Assembly (NCBI GenBank): GCA_963666535.1
Contig: OY762913.1
Coordinates: 62,001-126,000 of the forward strand
DNA: 64,000 nt
Direction of reading: 5' to 3'
From: G963666535 sp963666535
GTDB lineage: Bacteria; Bacillota; Clostridia; Oscillospirales; Oscillospiraceae
Below are positions 9,211-18,878 of this stretch, in pieces. The number at the start of each line of letters is the position of its first letter. Within the stretch, counting starts at the first letter, position 1. The translations under genes were made by a program, and so were the position numbers. The notes below the pieces were generated by a model. That model was not told the origin of the DNA. It saw only the letters and a list, made by a program, of their open reading frames with translations, and did not search any database.

Positions 9211-10709
9211 CGGAAAATTTTGTGTAATTGTAAAATCCCTTGATCAAGAATTTTAGCTTGTATCTGTGGGTTTGCTCTTGCAAATCAAGACTGTGGATTT
9301 TGCCTTCACTGCCCGTTTCCCCGGGAGCGGACACGGTATGCGCGCTTTGCGTGAATGCCGCGTCCGCCCAGGGGAACTCTATTTCAAGGTAAAATCAGAC
9401 TGCGGCTCTCTCAGAAAACATCAGGTTGAGCTGGCTTAATACCATATCCCAGTTTCGACATCTGGACGTCCAGTGTTCGACAATTTTTTTAGATGCCAGA
9501 TACAGCATCTTGCCCAGGGAGTCATCGCTGGTAAAGCTGGGTTTATTTTTGGTGATTTGCCGAAACTGGCGGTTAAGACCCTCAATGATGTTTGTCGTGT
9601 ATATGATGCGCCGGATTTCGGCGGGGTATGCGAAAAAGGTGCTCAGAATGTCCCAGTTTTCTTCCCAGCTCTTGACGCAGGAGGGATACTGTTTACCCCA
9701 CTTTTCACGGAATGCCATCAAATGCTCCAACGCTTCGTCTTCCGTGACGGCTTTATAGACCAGTTTCAAATCAGCCATGAGCGCCTTGATATCCTTGTAG
9801 CTCACATAGCGGGTGGAGCTGCGGATCTGATGGATGATGCAGCGTTGGATTTGCGCTTGGGGGTAAACGGCATTGATGGCCTCGCAGAAGCCCTTCAGCC
9901 CGTCCACACAGAACAGATAAACATCCAAAACACCCCTGCTTTTGAGGTCATTCAACACAGAAAGCCAAAACTTGCTGCTCTCATGTTCCCCGATCCAAAC
10001 GCCAAGAATGTCCTTTCTGCCATCCATGGTGATGCCAAGTACCACATAGGAAGCCTTGGTGACATACTGGTGATTTTCCTTGACCTTGTAATGAATAGCG
10101 TCCAAAAATACAAATGGATAGACGGGTTCCAACGGTCTGTTCTGCCATGCCGAAACCTCCGGCATGATTTTCTCGCTGATCTTACTCACTAGCTCTGGGG
10201 AGATTTCCACATCATAAAGGCTCTTAATCTGCTCCGCTATATCCCGCTGACTCATGCCACAGGCATACAGGGAAAGAATCTTTTCCTCCATGCCGTCGGC
10301 GTTTCGGCTGTATCTTTCGATGATTTGAGGCTCATATTTTCCGTTGCGATCCCGGGGCACCTTGATCTCCACCTCGCCCAATTGCGTCTTGACTGTCTTT
10401 TGCGAATACCCATTTCGGTAATTCTTAGCTTCCGGTTCGACAGCGGTTTGCGACGCTCTTTCGCTTTTTTCGTAGCCCAGCTCCGAGTCCAGCTCGCTTT
10501 CCATGACCTGCTGAAGTACGTCACGAAACATTTCCTTCATGGCCCCCATAATCTCCATGGTACTGCTAAACTTTTGGCTGTTCACGTATTCTCGCATCAG
10601 TTCTGCCGGTGCTTCCTTCATAAAAAACATCCTTTCAGTGTTGAATTGTTATTGCTCCAATTCTTGACCAAAAGGATGTCTCTCATTCACTTTTACACAA
10701 AATTTTTCG
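9211..10709. mobile_element. IS256-family insertion sequence
   Basis: A single transposase gene lies between imperfect 24-bp terminal inverted repeats. The left end reads CGGAAAATTTTGTGTAATTG and the right end, reverse-complemented, reads CGAAAAATTTTGTGTAAAAG. The total of about 1.5 kb fits the family. The 8-bp flanks (TGGCACGT and GGGTCTCC) do not match, so no target duplication is visible. The element has therefore probably been involved in a deletion or recombination after insertion. Confidence 0.8.
9395..10621 (-). CDS. IS256-family (mutator-type) transposase
   Basis: A 408-residue DDE transposase. The start at 10621 (MKEAPAELM) is preferred because an AAAGGA site sits at proper distance; a second ATG nine bases upstream overlaps that site. 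It has the family's N-terminal DNA-binding region (about 1-160, with LGEVEIKVPRDRNG), then catalytic motifs: the first Asp in FVFLDAIHYK, the second in CVDGLKGF, and the Glu in TTNIIEGLNRQFR. No stop or shift interrupts it, so the element may be active. It cuts and pastes the surrounding insertion sequence, whose right end abuts the truncated giant surface gene. Confidence 0.92.
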   Translation of the reverse strand: MKEAPAELMREYVNSQKFSSTMEIMGAMKEMFRDVLQQVMESELDSELGYEKSERASQTAVEPEAKNYRNGYSQKTVKTQLGEVEIKVPRDRNGKYEPQIIERYSRNADGMEEKILSLYACGMSQRDIAEQIKSLYDVEISPELVSKISEKIMPEVSAWQNRPLEPVYPFVFLDAIHYKVKENHQYVTKASYVVLGITMDGRKDILGVWIGEHESSKFWLSVLNDLKSRGVLDVYLFCVDGLKGFCEAINAVYPQAQIQRCIIHQIRSSTRYVSYKDIKALMADLKLVYKAVTEDEALEHLMAFREKWGKQYPSCVKSWEENWDILSTFFAYPAEIRRIIYTTNIIEGLNRQFRQITKNKPSFTSDDSLGKMLYLASKKIVEHWTSRCRNWDMVLSQLNLMFSERAAV

Positions 10710-13700
10710 GGGTCTCCTGTTTCTGTTTTAGCAACCCCGTCTGTGCCAACGGGGTACACCTTTAATGGATGGACTGTATCGGGCGTAACTCTATCCGGCA
10801 GCAGTTTTACCATGCCGACAAACAATGTTACGTTCACAGGATACTACACCCTGAACAGCTTCAACGTGGCATATGCCTACAACAAGAATGTTGCGGGGCA
10901 AACGACCTTGCCCACCACTGCAAGCTGCGCTTATGGTAGTACGGTCTATCGTGCCGCTAACGCTACTGCCCCCGGCTATAACTTCGGCGGCTGGACTACC
11001 GCAAACGTTGATATGAACGGCGCTGCTATTACTGGAAGCAGCTTCTTGATGCCAAATAACGCCGTGACTTTCACTGGAATATGGACACCCCGCACGGATA
11101 CCCATTATGTAGTCCAATACTATCAGCAGAACATAGCGGATAATAATTATACGCTGGTTGACACGGTAGCAGGGACAGGGACAACCGATACCGTTATACC
11201 CAATGCACACAAGGACTACACGGGATTCACGGAAAGGGCAGAATCTGTCACGAGAGAAGGCAACACCAAAATTGCCGGAACAGGGGCTACCGTTTTAAAG
11301 CTGTACTATAACCGAAACACATACGATGTTACCTATGCCTATTCCGAAACCGATGTAACCCCGCCAGCGCTTCCAACGACCGTTACTTATCGTTACGGTG
11401 CGCCTGTGGCGGTAAGTACGGAAGCCCCAGCTTTGCAAGGCTATGACTTCGGCGGCTGGTCTACTGCTGACGTTGAAGTTACCGATGGGGCTTTTACAAT
11501 GCCGACAAATAGTGTTACAATTACTGGCAACTGGATTCCCCGCACAGATACGCCTTATATGATTCAATATTATCAGCAAAACCTATCGGATAACGGTTAT
11601 ACAATGGTTGATATTATTGCGAAAATGGGGACAACCGCAAGCGTGATTCCCGATGCACACAGGGACTACACGGGATTCTCCTTGACTGCGGCTTCTGCCA
11701 CGGCAGAAAGCAGCACCAAAATTTCCAGCCTTGGGACTACCGCCCTAAAGCTGTATTATGACCGCAATACCTACGATGTTACCTATGCCTATTCCGAGAC
11801 AGACACAACCCCGCCCGTCCTGCCAATGACCGTTACTTATCGTTACGGTGCGTCTGTGGCGGTAAGCACGGAAGCCCCAACCTTACAGGGGTATGACTTC
11901 GGCGGGTGGTCTACTTCCGATACTGTGATTGCCGATGGAGCGTTTACCATGCCGGATAAGGCCGTAGCAATCACAGGGACTTGGATTCCCCGCACGGATA
12001 CCTCCTATATCGTCCAATACTATCAGCAAAATCTTGAGGATGATAATTATACGCTGGTAGATACCGTGAACGGAACGGGGACAACCGCAAGTGTGATTTC
12101 CGACATTCATCGGGATTATGCCGGATTTACCGAAACGGAAGTATCTGTTGCGGCAGAGTTAACGAAAATAGCCAGCAACGGCAGCACGGCTTTAAGCCTG
12201 TACTTTAACCGAAACATTTATGCCGTTACCTACGTCTACTCTGAAACCGATGTAACCCCGCCAGATGCACTCCCCGCCGCTGCATCTTACCGCTTCGGTG
12301 CGCCTGTGACGGTAAACACCCTGTCCCCGACATTACAAGGGTATGACTTCGGCGGTTGGTCTACGACTGATGCGGAGATCACGGACGGGGCATTTATTAC
12401 ACCCGCCAAAAATGTACCCGTTGTTGGGAACTGGATACCGCGAACGGACACCGCCTACACAGTGGAATACTACCAGCAAAATCTTGACGATGAAGATTTT
12501 ACGCTGATAGATACCGTAGCGGCGGCAGGAACCACGGCGGCAGTGATTCCCGACATTCATCGGGATTACGCGGGGTTCACGGAAACGGAAGTATCTGTTG
12601 CGGCAGAGCTGACTAAGGTTGCCAGCAATGGCAGCACGTTAGTTAAGCTGTATTTTAGCCGTAACAGCTATACTGTGACGTACACTTATTCCGGCGATGC
12701 GTCCATACCAGCCGATGCGACAGCCCTTCCCGCGTCACAGACGTACAAATATGGGCAGACCGTACCAATGCCGGATACGCCGACTACGGCAGAAGGGGGC
12801 AAGCAGTTTAAAGGATGGCTGGTTAACGGCGAAACCGTTTCTGGCGCTACCTACCTCATGCCAGCCGACAACGTGATTGTCAACGGGGTATGGTATACCC
12901 CCGCGAGTGGCCCAGCTATGTTTGCTGTTACCTTTTTGAGTAAGGGAGGAAGCGCGGTAGCCGCTCAAACCGTGGCTTACGGCGGGACTGTGGCAGAGCC
13001 AGCAGCCCCCACGCTGGAAGGGTATACCTTTGATGGATGGTATGCAGACAGCGCCCTAACCGATGCATGGGGCTTTGCGGGGGACACTGTGACGGCAAAC
13101 ACCACGCTTTACGCAAAGTGGGCAAAAGTCCAAAAGTTTACCGTTTCCTTTGCGAGTAACGGAGGAAGTGCGGTAGATTCTCAGTCCGTGGTCAAAGGGG
13201 GGGTTGTGACCGAGCCAGCAGACCCGACAAAGGGAGGGTATACCTTTGACGGCTGGTATGCAGATAGCGGCCTAACCGATGCGTGGGACTTTTCAGGGGA
13301 CACCGTGACCGCCAATACCACCCTTTACGCAAAGTGGACACAGTGGTTTACCGTCAGCTTTGACAGTAACGGGGGCAACGCGGTATCTTCTCAGTCCGTG
13401 GCCTACGGGGGGCTTGTGACAAGCCCCACCACCCCAACACTTGGAGGGTATACCCTTGTCGGATGGTATGCAGATAGCGGCCTAACCGATGCGTGGGACT
13501 TTTCAAAGGATACCGTAACGGCAAATACCACGCTTTACGCAAAGTGGGTAACGCTGTATACCGTGGACTTTGAAAGCGAAGATACAACGGTAGCCACCCA
13601 AAAGGTGGCTTATGGGGAAATGATTGCCGAACCTGATATACCGTTGTATGCGGGGTATTCCTTTGCTGGATGGTACGCAGACAGTGATCTAACCATGCCG

Positions 13701-14405
13701 TGGGACTTCATAAACAATCCAATCTCGGCTGATACCGTACTTTATGCAAAGTGGTTGCCCCTTCCGACTGTCCAATGGTTTACCGTCAGCTTTGACAGTA
13801 ACAAGGGTAGCGTGGTAGATTCCCAGACAGTGGCCGATGGAGAACTTGTGGCAGAGCCAACAGCCCCCACTAAGGAGGGGTATACCTTTGATGGCTGGTA
13901 TGCTGACAACAGCCTTACGGAGCCCTGGTACTTTGACACCGATATCGTGACCACAGATACTACGCTGTATGCAAAATGGGAAGAAGATCCGGTAATCATG
14001 ACAGATACCGGAACGCAGGGCGACGCCTCCTCCGAAGGCAGTACCCAGGGCGGGGACGGAAGCTCATCCTTTCCCAGTTTCTCCCCTCTCTTCATTCTGG
14101 CCGCAGCCGCAGGGGTGAGCCTGGTGCTGCTTTTGGCGCTGTTGGTCATCAGGAGCCGGCGGGTTAAATTCTATTGCATGGACGGCAGCTCCCCCAGCAC
14201 CCTGTGCTATGGGGTCATACGGCATGGCGTAATCGATATTACAGAAGCGCATGAGGCCACCGGCGGCGGCTCCGTCATGGTCCGGATCAGCTGGCTCTAC
14301 GCCCTCCGTCATCTGGGCGGCCAGATCAAAATCGGCCTGAAGGGACATACCCTCTTTACGGACCGGCTGAGCCTGAACAACAAATATGTGATTGGAGGAG
14401 CTTAA
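10710..14405 (+). pseudogene. Giant repeat surface protein, 5' end removed at the IS256 junction
   Basis: The frame is open from the IS right end, and the first possible start is a GTG at 10743 without a ribosome binding site or signal peptide. The N-terminal part has therefore been lost. The remaining 1,220 residues begin with four exact 150-residue units (450-bp period), each with PRTDT, QYYQQN, a DYxGF turn and DFGGWST. About five InlB/Listeria-Bacteroides-type beta-repeats follow (VSFxSNGG ... TFDGWYADS ... TLYAKW). A Ser/Gly-rich linker leads to one transmembrane helix (about 1105-1130: FILAAAAGVSLVLLLALLVI) and a cytoplasmic tail of about 90 residues. Such architectures are cell-surface adhesins anchored by the membrane rather than by LPXTG or SLH. 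Without an export signal the fragment is presumably not functional unless a fusion start exists. Confidence 0.8.
11088..12887 (+). repeat. Tandem 450-bp coding repeats
   Basis: The PRTDT codons recur at 11088, 11538, 11988 and 12438, exactly 450 bp apart. Each unit encodes 150 residues with the same internal landmarks (QYYQQN, GTT, DYxGF, YDFGGWST). DNA identity is high enough for recombination between units. Confidence 0.85.
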
Positions 14406-14428
14406 TTTAAACAGGAGCATATCAAAGC

Positions 14429-14468
14429 AGCCAGAGGGCCGGACAAATGTCCGGCCCTCTGGCTTTTC
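14429..14468 (+). terminator. Intrinsic terminator of the surface gene
   Basis: A 17-bp perfect stem (core CCAGAGGGCCGGACA / TGTCCGGCCCTCTGG) with a 2-base loop is followed by CTTTT. Confidence 0.9.
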
Positions 14469-14622
14469 AGAAGATGGAGGGCGCAGCTGCTGGAACAGTC
14501 TGCGCTCAATTGAAATGAGAGGAAAGACAGACGATGAAAAGGTTCCGTTCTTTTAAGCTCCCCAATCCGTTCACGCGTTCCGCAAAGCGGTAGAGGCTTT
14601 GGTAGTGTCAGGTGCGATGGAA

Positions 14623-15411
14623 CTATTTGTCGGACGACTTCAAATCGCGTGCGCCGCAGCAATATTTATATCTCTTGCCACTGCCGCAAGGGCAGGGGGC
14701 CAATCTTCTGATTTTCAAATCGGCAGCAACTGGCTTTATGGGGCGTAATTCGTGTAAGAGACTTGTATATTTCGCAGCATCTGCTGCTTGCCTCTCTTTG
14801 GTACAACGATGAATCAGCTGCCCTAACATTTTAATGCGTATGTAGTCCCCTTCCCGAAGTGATGGCTGTATGACACCCTGCTTCAGAATCTCAATAGCGT
14901 GCTTTCGTCGTTTCGAGCTGCCCTGTGATTCAAACACACTTGCCCACGATACATATGCATCACCTTTATCAGGCGTTGCAGTTAGGGCCATGCTGTAATG
15001 CTGGTCAAGGAGATCCAGATTATCCGGATCGTACAGAAGACTCGCCATCGCAATGTGAATCTCCGACGTCATCTCCCTGTCACTATGAACGAACACCAGC
15101 AATTGACTGTAAATAGATACCAGAGGTTCAATCGCTGATTCCTGATAAGCTCCAGATTGAGTAGTGTCTTTCCAAGAAAGAGTTAGAGCTTCGGATGAGT
15201 AATAAAAGAGCTTTGAAGACCAACGATGTGCTGCATTCAGCTCCGAAAAAGTCAATTCATCAACGGAATAGAGCTTTTGCATAGCGCCGCACCCTTCGAC
15301 AAACAGGTGCAGCGCCGTTTTATTTTCACCCTTGTTCAGCGCCATGCGCCCGGCGGTTAATTTCTTGGAAATTTCCTTTACAAGCAGAGACTTTGGCTTT
15401 GTCTGTTCCAT
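14623..15411 (-). CDS. SEC-C motif protein with TPR-like helical domain
   Basis: A 262-residue protein starting at MEQTKPK (GAGGTG site). Residues about 10-225 are helical with spaced Ala/Leu patterns resembling tetratricopeptide repeats (ALHLFVEGC, AMALTATPDKGDAYVSWASVFE). The last 20 residues hold the SEC-C zinc-binding motif CPCGSGKRYKYCCG, the same metal-binding tail that SecA uses to contact SecB or ribosomes. The motif points to a protein- or nucleic-acid-binding adaptor; the partner is unknown. It is transcribed divergently from a winged-helix gene across a gap of about 60 bases, so the two may share control. Confidence 0.8.
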   Translation of the reverse strand: MEQTKPKSLLVKEISKKLTAGRMALNKGENKTALHLFVEGCGAMQKLYSVDELTFSELNAAHRWSSKLFYYSSEALTLSWKDTTQSGAYQESAIEPLVSIYSQLLVFVHSDREMTSEIHIAMASLLYDPDNLDLLDQHYSMALTATPDKGDAYVSWASVFESQGSSKRRKHAIEILKQGVIQPSLREGDYIRIKMLGQLIHRCTKERQAADAAKYTSLLHELRPIKPVAADLKIRRLAPCPCGSGKRYKYCCGARDLKSSDK

Positions 15412-15469
15412 AGCACACCTCACTAAAAAATGTGAATTGCTCATATTCACCAAGGGAAGGACATTTTAC

Positions 15470-16159
15470 ATGAAAGAAAAAGTTTTCAGGTTGCCGAATG
15501 CGGTCATTCAAAACTCCGATAACCTTCATCCCAGCACCATAAGTGTTGCTCAGGTGTTTTATGCCAATATGGGGAAGCATCGCAAATTCACAAATTGTCT
15601 TGCAAATATTGCAGCCATGTCATTCAAATGCGTAGATACCGTGCGTCAGGCGATTGAAGAACTGGTTAAGGCCGGGTACATAAAAAAGGTCTATAATTTC
15701 ATTTACTCGGACGCACTGGGAAAAAGCGTTTATGCCAGGACTACGTATTGCATTCTCAAGCCGGTTGAAGAGGACTATACGCTTGTTCCCTACGCATGGC
15801 TTAAGCAAGATCTTACGCCCTGCACCATGCAGGTTTTATTAACCTGCAGAATGTTTATGATAAAGAGTGACTTGCGTTCGTTTCCTTCCCTTCGTAAGAT
15901 AGCCGCACTCATTAGAGTTTCTAAATCAACGGTCTGCAATGCACTTGCGTGCATTGCAGAACTGGGTATTCTCTTAATCGAACACTGTCAGAAGGAAAAT
16001 AAGGCATACTCCAGCAATTCTTATCACATGATTCATCACATCTGTGACAAGAGCGTTAGACCGTTGATTGTTAGATGCGTTACCCAAAACCTCCATGAAG
16101 CATTCTCTTGCACAGAGTACATTCAGAAACGTTTGAGCTCTGGCATGTTTTCATTCTAG
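15470..16159 (+). CDS. Winged-helix / helix-turn-helix DNA-binding protein
   Basis: A 229-residue protein starting at MKEKVF with a GGAAGG site. It contains two helix-turn-helix-like units: residues about 45-75 (LANIAAMSFKCVDTVRQAIEELVKAGYIKK) and about 140-172 (LRKIAALIRVSKSTVCNALACIAELGIL), each ending in a wing-like turn. Double winged-helix proteins of this size occur as plasmid or phage replication initiators and as regulators. There is no replication origin nearby, so a regulator role or a relic replication protein are both possible. It is divergent from the SEC-C gene. Confidence 0.6.
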   Translation: MKEKVFRLPNAVIQNSDNLHPSTISVAQVFYANMGKHRKFTNCLANIAAMSFKCVDTVRQAIEELVKAGYIKKVYNFIYSDALGKSVYARTTYCILKPVEEDYTLVPYAWLKQDLTPCTMQVLLTCRMFMIKSDLRSFPSLRKIAALIRVSKSTVCNALACIAELGILLIEHCQKENKAYSSNSYHMIHHICDKSVRPLIVRCVTQNLHEAFSCTEYIQKRLSSGMFSF

Positions 16160-16312
16160 CCGCTTCTCGCTCAATTTTCAAGATGTTGGTGTGGTCTGAT
16201 TTTTCGTAAACTAGAAACAGACTAAGATAACGGGAGTATTACAAGAGAGAGAAGAAGTATAGAGGCACACAAATCCTGTCCGCCAGGAGCAGACAGCTTG
16301 CAGCCGTTTCTA

Positions 16313-16891
16313 TTACCATAGCTTCAGCTGCGCGCCGGCTTGGACTTTCTCCAGCTCCGGAGGAACCAGGTGCAGGAGATTCTTGGCCTCCTCAGCGTTT
16401 TGCAGCCAAGCGTGAACACGATCCTTCGGCAAAACCAGCGGCATTCGGTCGTGGACTGCCCGAACGGACTGATTGGCCGCCGTGGTCAGGATGCAGTAAT
16501 ACTCTTGCCCCGCCCGCACTTCATACAGCCCTGCCATGTAGAGAACCTGCTCAGCCGGAAGCCGGAATAGGTGCTTTTGCTTTCCACGATCCCACTCAAA
16601 GAAGCCAGAGGAAGGGATAACACAGCGCTGCAGCTGCAGGCTGGTTCGAAACAGGGGCTTCTCCTCCGCTGACTCCGCCCTGGCGTTGATCATCGGCTTG
16701 CCATTCAGAGGGAAACCCCAGGTGAACAGCTGTGGTCGCACAGATCCATCCTCCAGAAGCAGTGCCGGAGCCTGCTCCGTGGGATAGATATCTCCCGTTT
16801 TCACCTTTCGATCCACACGTTCCTCAACCTCTTGGATAATCCGCTGAATTTCTGTACTCTGTTCAGCGGCGAACTGATAGCGTCCGCACAT
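16313..16891 (-). CDS. yedK: SOS response-associated peptidase (SRAP / HMCES family)
   Basis: A 192-residue protein whose start at MCGRY is fixed by the family: Met is removed and Cys2 forms a thiazolidine crosslink with abasic sites in single-stranded DNA, shielding them during replication. Cys2, the NARAE block (about residue 69), GFFEWD and the active-site His in HDRMP are all present. An AGGTGG site precedes it. It is divergent from the Y-family polymerase gene, and a LexA-type box lies in the 154-base gap, so both are probably induced by DNA damage. Confidence 0.93.
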   Translation of the reverse strand: MCGRYQFAAEQSTEIQRIIQEVEERVDRKVKTGDIYPTEQAPALLLEDGSVRPQLFTWGFPLNGKPMINARAESAEEKPLFRTSLQLQRCVIPSSGFFEWDRGKQKHLFRLPAEQVLYMAGLYEVRAGQEYYCILTTAANQSVRAVHDRMPLVLPKDRVHAWLQNAEEAKNLLHLVPPELEKVQAGAQLKLW

Positions 16892-17003
16892 GCATGATCC
16901 ACCTTTGCCCCTTCTATCCCATTTTGCCACAGGATATAGTATAGCCAATTTGCCGAAATCTTTGGTGCGATAGCAGCCCATACAGCAATTCCCTCTTGCG
17001 CAA

Positions 17004-17021
17004 ATAGAACTAATGTTCTAT
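17004..17021. promoter_or_regulatory. LexA-type SOS box between yedK and the Y-family polymerase
   Basis: ATAGAACTAATGTTCTAT is a perfect 18-base palindrome apart from its 4-base centre, and it contains GAAC-N4-GTTC, the core of the Gram-positive LexA/DinR box. It lies 25 bases before the polymerase start and 113 bases before the yedK start. Confidence 0.8.
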
Positions 17022-17045
17022 CATTGTGTTGAAAGGGGTGGGACC

Positions 17046-18290
17046 ATGAGCCGGCATATTCTTCATGTGGATCAGAATTGCTTTTATGCATCTGTTGAAA
17101 TGCAGCGGCATCCAGAGCTGCGGGACAAACCCTTAGCCGTTTGCGGCAGCCAGGAAGATCGGCACGGAATCGTGCTGACGGCGAATTACCTGGCAAAGCC
17201 CCGTGGGGTACGGACTGGCATGGCCATCTGGCAAGCGCGGCAACACTGTCCGGAATTGGTTGTGCTACCACCTGATATGAGGGAGTATATCCGGTTTTCA
17301 CGTATGGCCAGGGACATCTATGCGGACTATACGGATCAAATTGAACCCTTCGGGTTGGATGAATGCTGGTTGGACGTGACCGGGAGCGTAGGCTTGTATG
17401 GAAGCGCGATGGACATTGCAACGAAAATCAGCAAGAGGATTAAATTTGAGTTGGGCATCACGGCCAGCATCGGCGTGTCGGACAACAAGATCACGGCGAA
17501 ACTCGGCAGCGATTACCGCAAACCCAATGCCATTACGCGGATCGAGCGGGATAACTATCGTGAGATTGTTTTTCCTTTACCAGTGGAAGATCTGCTCTAC
17601 GTGGGACCAGCTACGAAAGAGAAGCTTCACCGGGTGGGTATCAGGACCATCGGTGCGTTGGCGGAAGCCCCGGTGGACTTCCTGCAGCGCAGGTTGGGGA
17701 AGATGGGTGTCATTTTGCACACCTTTGCCAATGGCCGCGATATTTCGCCAGTCCAAACTACGGAGCATATCCCGACCATTCAATCCGTCGGCAACAGTGC
17801 GACCACCCCACGGGATCTGGTCAGCAACGAGGATGTCCACCTGATGCTGATCTTACTCGCAGAGAGTGTCTGCTGCCGGATGCGGGAGCTGGCGTCTAAA
17901 TGCACGGTGGTGGAACTCTATGTTCGAGACACGGAATTGCGCGGCTTCAGCCGGCAACGAAAACTGTCAACGCCCAGCTGCTCAAGCACGGAGCTGTCAC
18001 AAGTGGCCTTTGAACTTTTTAAGGCAAATTATCATTGGGAGAAGCCCGTGAGGAGCATCGGAGTCAGAGGTGCTGGCCTGATCCAAGCCTGCGACTATGT
18101 GCAGCTCTCCCTTTATCAGGATGACCGCAAGCGGGAGAAATGGGAGCGGATCGACGTGGCCGTTGACGAGCTGCGGCAACGATACGGTTACATGAGTGTG
18201 CAGCGGGCCATCCTGAAGCTAGATCCATTATTGGGACGCATCAATCCCAAAGACGACCACACGGTTCACCCTGTCGGTTATTTTACATGA
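17046..18290 (+). CDS. dinB: Y-family DNA polymerase (Pol IV / UmuC-like)
   Basis: A 414-residue translesion polymerase. The start (MSRHILHVD) has an AAAGGGGTGG site; an earlier in-frame codon lies inside the SOS box and is unlikely. Catalytic acids are D9 in HVDQNCFYASVE and D105-E106 in FGLDECWLDV. It also has the palm motif ASIGVSDNK-x-x-AKLGSDYRKP, the helix-hairpin-helix VGPATKEKLHRVGI, and a little-finger domain (about 235-350). A QLSLY sequence near residue 365 resembles the sliding-clamp-binding peptide. It extends primers across damaged bases at the cost of mutations. Neighbour yedK protects abasic sites, so the locus is a compact SOS tolerance cassette. Confidence 0.92.
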   Translation: MSRHILHVDQNCFYASVEMQRHPELRDKPLAVCGSQEDRHGIVLTANYLAKPRGVRTGMAIWQARQHCPELVVLPPDMREYIRFSRMARDIYADYTDQIEPFGLDECWLDVTGSVGLYGSAMDIATKISKRIKFELGITASIGVSDNKITAKLGSDYRKPNAITRIERDNYREIVFPLPVEDLLYVGPATKEKLHRVGIRTIGALAEAPVDFLQRRLGKMGVILHTFANGRDISPVQTTEHIPTIQSVGNSATTPRDLVSNEDVHLMLILLAESVCCRMRELASKCTVVELYVRDTELRGFSRQRKLSTPSCSSTELSQVAFELFKANYHWEKPVRSIGVRGAGLIQACDYVQLSLYQDDRKREKWERIDVAVDELRQRYGYMSVQRAILKLDPLLGRINPKDDHTVHPVGYFT

Positions 18291-18309
18291 GGCAAAGAGA
18301 GGTAAAGAG

Positions 18310-18546
18310 ATGAAAAAGGTCTACGTTCCCGTAACAGTACGCTTCGACCCTACGGGAAAGCTGCGGCCATTGGAAATTGAATTTGATCAAGAGCAGCGCT
18401 ATGCCGTGGATCAGATACTGGACGTGTGCCGGGCGGCCTGCGAATCTGTGGGCGGTGTGGGCGATCGTTATACTTGCCTGATCCGCGGGCAGGAGTGCTA
18501 TCTTTGGCTGGAAAAAGGCCGATGGTTCGTGGCAGCAAAAGAGTAA
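18310..18546 (+). CDS. Small conserved-looking protein of the SOS polymerase operon
   Basis: A 78-residue product beginning MKKVYVPVTVRFD with a GGTAAAGAG site, 19 bases after the polymerase stop, so it is very probably co-transcribed. It reads as a compact beta-rich fold (VPVTVRF, PLEIEF, RYTCLIRGQECYLWLEKGRWFV) with one Cys-containing helix (QILDVCRAACESV). I recall similar small genes next to Y-family polymerases in Clostridia but know no tested function. A role as accessory factor of the translesion complex is inference from position only. Confidence 0.7.
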   Translation: MKKVYVPVTVRFDPTGKLRPLEIEFDQEQRYAVDQILDVCRAACESVGGVGDRYTCLIRGQECYLWLEKGRWFVAAKE

Positions 18547-18878
18547 CGGGGCGGCCGAATCATCCCCAAAGAGTTCCCAGAAGAAAAAGACGTAGTAGAT
18601 TACTATGTTCATGTTCGCTATGGAAATATCACAGTATTCTAAACACACAAAAACTACAAACCAAAAGCGGTTTATGACAAATCAAAAAAGATGGTGAACC
18701 CCCACCCTCTCGTATATGCTAATGCGACTCAATGGTAGCGCAGCGGTATTGTAAACCTCAGTTTGTCAGTCCAATCCTGACCATCGACTTCAAATCCGCT
18801 TGAATTGTTATTCAATGGGATTTTTAAGGGCTTAGTCAAATGTTGAAATATATAGTCCATGAATTTTTATCACTCAAA
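18547..18878. other. Gene-poor gap holding a tRNA-like relic
   Basis: No convincing gene. A short frame in phase after the stop of the preceding gene ends VDYYVHVRYGNITVF at 18643, possibly a gene remnant. At 18718-18788 the sequence resembles a decayed tRNA-Thr. Confidence 0.4.
18718..18788 (+). pseudogene. tRNA-Thr(UGU)-like relic
   Basis: The 71-base stretch has a perfect T arm (GTCAG, 7-base loop TCCAATC, CTGAC), a D-loop-like AATGGTA, and an anticodon-loop-like ATTGTAA with 4 of 5 stem pairs around a TGT anticodon. The acceptor stem pairs poorly (about 4-5 of 7) and the D stem is imperfect. It is probably not a working tRNA. Confidence 0.3.

Noticed and set aside
9473..10192. A 239-codon plus-strand frame through the IS256 element
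   Set aside because: It is the reverse complement of a clear DDE transposase and shows no domain.
10743..14405. Possible CRISPR array because of regular repeats
   Set aside because: The repeats are 450-bp coding units in one open frame, not 25-40-bp repeats with spacers.
18547..18643. Continuation of the 78-residue SOS gene past its stop
   Set aside because: The frame stays open for 32 codons, but the first product already looks complete; there is no evidence of readthrough.
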